Positions 59,594 to 64,000 of a stretch of DNA of 64,000 nucleotides are shown here, piece after piece. The position numbers were made by a program, and so were the translations under genes. Where the stretch lies: contig JAILLF010000009.1 of NCBI GenBank assembly GCA_024693365.1, forward strand, positions 58,478-122,477. The letters are read 5' to 3'. The notes below the pieces were generated by a model. The model was not told the origin of the DNA. It saw only the letters and a program-made list of their open reading frames with translations, and searched no databases. Each line of letters begins with the position of its first letter. Positions within the stretch are counted from its first letter, which is position 1. The DNA is from Acetatifactor sp. (GTDB lineage Bacteria; Bacillota; Clostridia; Lachnospirales; Lachnospiraceae).

Positions 59594-60763
59594 TCAATAG
59601 GACATCTCCAAGACGTCCGCGTAGGTTCCCAGCGGATCATCCGACAGGATGCACATCAGTATGAAGCATTCATAAGGGTTCTGGACGTAGAGCTTTCCCA
59701 TGAAGCATCGGGAAAGGATCCCATTCGTGGATTCCGTAAAGGCAGTCAACCGGGAATGTGGATTGGCATATTGATCCGTTTTCTGGGAAAAGATAAAAAA
59801 GTTCAACGTGATCAGGTCAAAGCGCGTGATTTCCGTCTGCATTGACAGGATTTCTCCCAAATGCTGGCGACTGAAACGCTTTCCGTCAAAGAGTTCATTC
59901 AGAGTAGAAAGCTTGGCAGGCGCAAGATTCCCGTTGCGGTCGGTAGGGATGGCTGAGCAGAGGATGTTTTCAAAATCGCTTGGCGTAACGCTTTCCGGGG
60001 AGTGCTCCTTTTCGGGCTTCATGGAGTGCTGGATCTCTGCGATCAGTTCCCTCGCTTCCTCGTAGAGCTCCATAAAGGTATCACGAGAAGTCAGGCTCAG
60101 ATAGGATTCTCTGCTTGGCGCGGTTATTTTATTCAGATACCGCATCAGTGCCTGATCATCGTGGATTTGGCCAAGGCTGCTCCTTAGCCCTATGGTATAG
60201 TCGCTGTAAAACGGAGTTTCCCGTTCCTCTTTTTTTTCGGAATAGAAAGACCAAAGCTGCTCGTACTTCGGATACTGATATCCGTTTTTGAAGCAGTACC
60301 AGCAGATGACTTCAAACGGACTCTTGGCGTTGATCCCTGGCTCCTGCAGGGCCTTCGTCAGGAATGCATTTACGTCGTCAACGCTCATGGAGAGCCCGAA
60401 GCCGAGAAGAAACACGACCTTTCTTTTCACGGTTTTTTGGGAAAGCCAATTTTTTGAAAGGGCACTCAGCTTCGAGGACACGGGCTCAAAGGAGGCAGGG
60501 GTCTGGTTATCCTTAAAAGCGTCCTTTATGATCTGCTGATATTCAGTTAAGGGAACGTCCTGAAACGGGACGGTCAGTTCAGCCTTTTTATAGATATATC
60601 TTTTGAGATAATCCCCGAAGAGGAGTCTCTTCAGGGAGTTTTCCAAGGAATTGTAGATTAGCTCGGCATCGCGATCCGAATAGTCACTCTGATCTACGGT
60701 GTCATAAAGGGAATCCCATGCATTTTCGGTATAATTCATTTCATCATTATCAAATGGTACCAT
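59594..60763 (-). CDS. uncharacterised protein cotranscribed with Ser/Thr kinase and PP2C phosphatase
   Basis: A 389-residue soluble protein without signal or membrane helix. It is mainly alpha-helical, with a Glu/Asp/Tyr-rich N-terminus (ENAWDSLYDTVDQSDYSD) and no motif that can be recognised. GGAGG lies before the ATG, 13 bases after the kinase stop, so it is clearly the third gene of the phosphatase-kinase operon. A role as substrate or adaptor of the kinase is a reasonable guess from position only. Confidence 0.75.
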   Translation of the reverse strand: MVPFDNDEMNYTENAWDSLYDTVDQSDYSDRDAELIYNSLENSLKRLLFGDYLKRYIYKKAELTVPFQDVPLTEYQQIIKDAFKDNQTPASFEPVSSKLSALSKNWLSQKTVKRKVVFLLGFGLSMSVDDVNAFLTKALQEPGINAKSPFEVICWYCFKNGYQYPKYEQLWSFYSEKKEERETPFYSDYTIGLRSSLGQIHDDQALMRYLNKITAPSRESYLSLTSRDTFMELYEEARELIAEIQHSMKPEKEHSPESVTPSDFENILCSAIPTDRNGNLAPAKLSTLNELFDGKRFSRQHLGEILSMQTEITRFDLITLNFFIFSQKTDQYANPHSRLTAFTESTNGILSRCFMGKLYVQNPYECFILMCILSDDPLGTYADVLEMSY

Positions 60764-60776
60764 CGCAGTCCTCCGG

Positions 60777-62354
60777 TCATCTTATTCCCATGTAGTTGCC
60801 GTCGCCATCCATAAGAACCCATCCAATAAAATCGCCGCTTTTCTCTGTCGCACGATAAAAATAGAATACTTCTCCCGAATCATTAGCCTTTGCGATAATA
60901 AGTTCAGCACAGGCGTTGTTATAATAACGATCCACCGTGGCCATGATCCATTTATTTGCATAGCTGGCTTCACTGGCCACGTTGGTGATATAAATCTCTT
61001 CATTTTCGGTGGTTTCCCTGACATAGTTTTTATTTAGCCAATCCGCGTCCTGAAATACGGACAACAGATATTCGCAGCCTTTTTTATAGATTTTATTTGC
61101 GATCTTTTCTTTTGCCGTTGCAAGGTTTTCTTCCGTGGAAAGGGCTTGTTCTCCGGCTTCGAAAGCTTCAGGAGCAGTCGCTTCATCAGAGAAAGGAGTC
61201 TCCGGTGCAAAAGAGGATTCTTCCACGTTTTTTGCGGTTTGGCCGGCGGAAGCCTGATCTGCTTTATGCTTTAAGAAAGCGCCTCCAGCCATCAGGGAGC
61301 ACGCCAGCACGATCGCAGCCACCCAAAGCACAGGTTTTGTTTTTCCTGACTTTGTTTTACCGGGTTGAGAAGTTGCAACGTTAGCGCCTTCAATCATATT
61401 GGCCGCTTCGGACGTTACCGCGCCATGACCTGTCTTATTTTCGGATTTTTCCAGCTTTGTTAAAGCTTCCAGCATGTCATCCGCACTTTGGAAACGGCTG
61501 CTCGGGTCGAAATTGCAGGCGGTAAGTATCAGCTCCGACATTTCCCTGGAGGCCTCACAGGGTGCGGGAAGCGCCTCACCGCGAAGGCGTCTGTCCGTGG
61601 CAGTTTTCCTCTCAACGGGACTTAAAATCTGCTTTTCCGTATCCAGAAAAGGAAGGCGGTTTTTGTTTAGCAGCCTGTAGAGAACAAGTCCCAAGGAGTA
61701 TATGTCGACGGAGGTATCATATTCCGAACCGTTTACTACCTCCGGAGCGATATAATTAAAGGTACCCTTTTGTGACATGCCATAGGAGAGGTTTTCAAGC
61801 CTTCTTGCGATTCCGAAATCCCCAAGCTTGTAGTTGCCAAAGTCATCTACAAAAATGTTTTCGGGCTTTACGTCGCGGTGCATGATCCCTCTTTTGTGGC
61901 AGCTTGAAAGTGCTTTGCACATATCGATGCCAAACCGGATGACTTCTTTTTCGGTCAGGTTTTTATCACTTAGAAAAACATTGAGGGGGGTCAGGTACTC
62001 CATACGGATCAGGATATCCCAGCCTATGCCTTCCTTGCGTTCCATGATCTTATAATCACGGACCTGTACGATGTTTTCGACGGCGCTCAATTCCTCCATG
62101 GTTCTGATTTCTTTCTTAAAATCATCAAGAACCTCAGAAAAATATGTTTTCGTTTCCTCCTCGTTTAATCCCTCGTATTTTAAGGAATCGATCTCAAGGT
62201 CATCAGAAGGAATGCTGATCACCTTCAGCGCATAGTACTGCGCCCCGCCCATTTCCATGCTGGCAACCTTATATACGGTACCATAGGAGCCGCGTCCGAT
62301 CTCTTTTTCAATCGTCTGTCCGGGCCATATTTCACTGATCTGCTCAAGTGTCAT
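60777..62354 (-). CDS. membrane Ser/Thr protein kinase with novel extracellular domain
   Basis: A 525-residue kinase. The catalytic domain (about 10-300) has GRGSYGTVYKV, Lys44 in YALKV, HRDVKPENI with Asp161, DFG at 179-181 and the activation segment GTFNYIAPEV. A juxtamembrane stretch leads to one helix (341-361), then an extracellular domain of about 160 residues. That domain is not a set of PASTA repeats: it contains YYNNACAELIIAKANDSG and ends GDFIGWVLMDGDGNYMGIR. It probably senses an envelope signal. The start is ATG 62354 because GGAGG lies just upstream; an ATG five codons earlier overlaps this site. The PP2C gene precedes it by 15 bases. Confidence 0.93.
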   Translation of the reverse strand: MTLEQISEIWPGQTIEKEIGRGSYGTVYKVASMEMGGAQYYALKVISIPSDDLEIDSLKYEGLNEEETKTYFSEVLDDFKKEIRTMEELSAVENIVQVRDYKIMERKEGIGWDILIRMEYLTPLNVFLSDKNLTEKEVIRFGIDMCKALSSCHKRGIMHRDVKPENIFVDDFGNYKLGDFGIARRLENLSYGMSQKGTFNYIAPEVVNGSEYDTSVDIYSLGLVLYRLLNKNRLPFLDTEKQILSPVERKTATDRRLRGEALPAPCEASREMSELILTACNFDPSSRFQSADDMLEALTKLEKSENKTGHGAVTSEAANMIEGANVATSQPGKTKSGKTKPVLWVAAIVLACSLMAGGAFLKHKADQASAGQTAKNVEESSFAPETPFSDEATAPEAFEAGEQALSTEENLATAKEKIANKIYKKGCEYLLSVFQDADWLNKNYVRETTENEEIYITNVASEASYANKWIMATVDRYYNNACAELIIAKANDSGEVFYFYRATEKSGDFIGWVLMDGDGNYMGIR

Positions 62355-62369
62355 GCTTTCTTCCTCCAT

Positions 62370-63134
62370 TCAGTGGTTTATAAGATACATAACGATAAAA
62401 GTCACGTTGTCGCGCCCGCCGTTTTTCAACGTCTCCGCGAGAAGTGCCTCCGCGACCCGAGTGCTCTCATTGCTTTTTAGGATTTCTTCCATCCTTTCAG
62501 GGCTTACCATGTCGGTCAGACCGTCCGTGGCAATGAGGTACAGATCGCCTGTTTCCGGCTTTAGCAAAAGCTCCTTCGGATCGATCACCGATTCATTTTC
62601 GGGCAGTCCGAGGTATTGATAGAGGGGAGCCTTCATTCCTTTGGGCGATGGAAATACGTGATCCTCCGAGATTTGTCGGAAACCGTTCGCGTTGAGGCGG
62701 AAGATCCGGCTGTCACCGATATTGCACGTATGGATCGCTTTGTCCGAAAACTGTAGCATGGCAGCGGTGGTACCAGCAGAATGCAGCCCATGCCTTCTTA
62801 CGTAGGAGTTGATTTCGTGATTTGCCTTCACGCAGCACTCTCTTAGAAAACGATCCGATTGTGGGTTTTTCATGCCGCCCGCCTTGTCTTTCAGTGCCTC
62901 GTGCACGCTTCTGGCAGCTATGAAGGAAGCCATCTCACCGCATTCTTCCCCGCCCATTCCGTCAAATACTCCAAACACGGTATGAGCTGATGGAGTAATC
63001 CTTCCAGAGATCACCCCTTTCGGGGCAGGGCTTAACGCCGGCTTAGGCTGATCCGGAAGCACGTAATTATCCTGATTGACCTTCCGCACTAGACCGATAT
63101 GACTCATGCAGTAATATACGATTTCATACGCCAT
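62370..63134 (-). CDS. PP2C-family Ser/Thr protein phosphatase
   Basis: A 254-residue metal-dependent phosphatase. NQDNYVL near the N-terminus, GVFDGMGG (Asp58) for the metal centre, GDSRIFRL, ATDGLTDMV and GGRDNVTFIV are the PP2C motifs in order. It reverses phosphorylation by the kinase encoded directly downstream, as Stp/PrpC does with Stk/PrkC. AAGGAGG lies upstream of the ATG. It is the first gene of the three-gene operon. Confidence 0.95.
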   Translation of the reverse strand: MAYEIVYYCMSHIGLVRKVNQDNYVLPDQPKPALSPAPKGVISGRITPSAHTVFGVFDGMGGEECGEMASFIAARSVHEALKDKAGGMKNPQSDRFLRECCVKANHEINSYVRRHGLHSAGTTAAMLQFSDKAIHTCNIGDSRIFRLNANGFRQISEDHVFPSPKGMKAPLYQYLGLPENESVIDPKELLLKPETGDLYLIATDGLTDMVSPERMEEILKSNESTRVAEALLAETLKNGGRDNVTFIVMYLINH

Positions 63135-63346
63135 ACCGCGTCCTCCTTTCCGGCTTCCCGTCTTTCTCAGAAACTTGCGACAACTATCGTTTTACTTACA
63201 GGTAAAGCATAACACACAGTCTGTTTCAATCTGTAATCTGTATTTTACTTCCATTATAGAATAAGCCTTATATTAAATCAATTATTCTTACTGCGATCAA
63301 AAACTACTTACAAGTTAGAAATAACCAACATATAATTAACTTATCG

Positions 63347-63374
63347 TTGCTTTCATATAGTGTTATGTTATAAT
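63347..63374 (+). promoter_or_regulatory. promoter of the GNAT gene in the 63.1-63.4 kb divergent region
   Basis: TTGCTT, a 16-base spacer and TATAAT lie about 60 bases before the GNAT start. The 63135-63434 gap is AT-rich and holds this promoter and, on the other strand, presumably that of the PP2C operon, for which no clear box pair is seen. No RNA element was recognised in it. Confidence 0.6.
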
Positions 63375-63434
63375 CAAGAAGGATACTGAAATGGCTGACG
63401 GATGTCAGGGCGTTGGAATTCTGGGAGAGACGAA

Positions 63435-63857
63435 ATGATCAGATTAGCAACGGTAGAGGATGCCGAACAATTGGAACTCTTGAATAATGAATTTAATGGT
63501 CAGGGGAACACAAGCATAGACTGTATCAGAGCTTCCCTTTTGAACAATAAGCAGGAAGTAGTCGTTGTTGCACAGGAAAAGGAAGCTTTGGCAGGGTTTG
63601 TTTGCGTCCAGCTTAAGAAATCATTTTGCTATGATGAATATATGCCCGAAATCACGGAAGCCTACGTCAGGCCAGAATATAGAAAACAAGGGCTTGCAAG
63701 TGCGATGATCACTTTCGCGGAAAAGTACTGCAAAGAACGCTATGCCCTTCATAAATATGAACTCCTGACGGGAAAGAAGAATACTGTCGCACAATCTGTA
63801 TATGATAAACTTGGTTATAAAGATGATCATGAGATTCATATGTCGAAAAGGGTATAA
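63435..63857 (+). CDS. GNAT-family N-acetyltransferase
   Basis: A 140-residue enzyme with the complete GNAT core: LATVEDAEQLELL (beta1-alpha1), VCVQLKKSF, YVRPEYRKQGLASAMITFA (acetyl-CoA loop, about 88-106) and TVAQSVYDKLGYK near the end. This short form resembles aminoglycoside-acetyltransferase-like or ribosomal-protein-like GNATs, but no substrate can be named. GGGAGAG lies before ATG 63435. Confidence 0.92.
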   Translation: MIRLATVEDAEQLELLNNEFNGQGNTSIDCIRASLLNNKQEVVVVAQEKEALAGFVCVQLKKSFCYDEYMPEITEAYVRPEYRKQGLASAMITFAEKYCKERYALHKYELLTGKKNTVAQSVYDKLGYKDDHEIHMSKRV

Positions 63858-63877
63858 ATATGGGGAAGGCTTTGGTT

Positions 63878-64000
63878 ATGGTCGCTATCGTCACGGGTGC
63901 CAGCTCGGGGTTCGGGTACGAGGTCTGCAAGCAGCTGGTTGAAAAGGGTTACAAGGTCTACGGCATCAGCCGAAGAAAACATGCGCCGACGGGCGTAACG
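63878..64000 (+). CDS. short-chain dehydrogenase/reductase, 5' part only
   Basis: The first 41 codons of an SDR oxidoreductase run off the window end. MVAIVTGASSGFGYEVCKQL holds the glycine-rich NAD(P)-binding TGxxxGxG motif at the N-terminus, and GISRR after the second strand suggests preference for NADP. GGGGAAGG lies eight bases before ATG 63878; an ATG at 63860 adds six residues but has no good site. It follows the GNAT gene closely. Confidence 0.88.
   Translation, partial: MVAIVTGASSGFGYEVCKQLVEKGYKVYGISRRKHAPTGVT

Overview
The window reads as chromosomal DNA of a Clostridia-class Firmicute, most likely a gut or rumen Lachnospiraceae. The evidence is the mid-40s to high-40s GC, AGGAGG-type ribosome binding sites, sigma-A promoters (TTGACA-17-TATAAT type), short MetH without a reactivation domain, LytS/YesN and PadR/DUF2812 gene sets, many small lipoproteins, GLUG-type surface proteins and frequent GNAT acetyltransferases. 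No tRNA, rRNA, CRISPR array, phage or transposase gene was seen. The species cannot be named from sequence alone.

Layout. 0-10.6 kb: metH, a DUF6056-type membrane protein, an orphan DNA methyltransferase, a YcxB-like protein, a 203-nt inverted repeat with an adjoining tandem repeat, a GH31 glycosidase with a divergent AraC regulator, and dinB. 10.6-22.2 kb: surface GLUG proteins, a tocopherol-cyclase-like protein, a soluble Ser/Thr kinase, a TetR/DegV divergent pair with five copies of one operator half-site, a GT2 glycosyltransferase, lipoproteins and a diguanylate cyclase. 22.3-26.4 kb: two ATPase/membrane-protein ABC pairs around a YtrA-type GntR repressor. 26.5-28.5 kb: a NiCo (cobalt/nickel) riboswitch with its terminator in front of a CDF metal exporter, then an SPL-type radical SAM gene. 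28.5-37.1 kb: a sugar-sensing and uptake locus in which a YtfQ-like lipoprotein, a LytS kinase and a YesN regulator precede a second binding protein, a double-ATPase and two permeases, as in the XylFII-LytS/YesN three-component systems. 37.2-38.3 kb: a diguanylate cyclase pseudogene. 38.5-50.2 kb: small lipoproteins, a response regulator/ABC/kinase unit resembling peptide-antibiotic resistance modules, GNAT genes and gene remnants, and a PadR/DUF2812 operon. 50.4-57.2 kb is the most unusual part: a homologue of the Microcystis oligomannose-binding lectin MVL, an ABC exporter with a C-terminal cyclic-nucleotide-binding domain, a cytosolic alpha-L-rhamnosidase, and an MntP-ZIP fusion protein behind a yybP-ykoY manganese riboswitch. 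57.3-63.1 kb: lipoproteins and a PP2C / membrane Ser/Thr kinase / unknown-protein operon. The window ends inside a short-chain dehydrogenase gene.

How the genes work together. Metal homeostasis is under RNA control at two places (NiCo-CDF and Mn-MntP/ZIP). Carbohydrate use appears at three (GH31, the YtfQ-type transporter, GH78). Signal transduction is dense: two two-component systems, two eukaryotic-type kinases with one phosphatase, one intact and one broken diguanylate cyclase, and AraC, TetR, GntR and PadR regulators. Several gene decay products (a GGDEF pseudogene with an internal stop, a GNAT fragment, an unidentified C-terminal fragment) and three kinds of repeat show local turnover. 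Starts were chosen by ribosome binding site position and often differ from the longest open frame.
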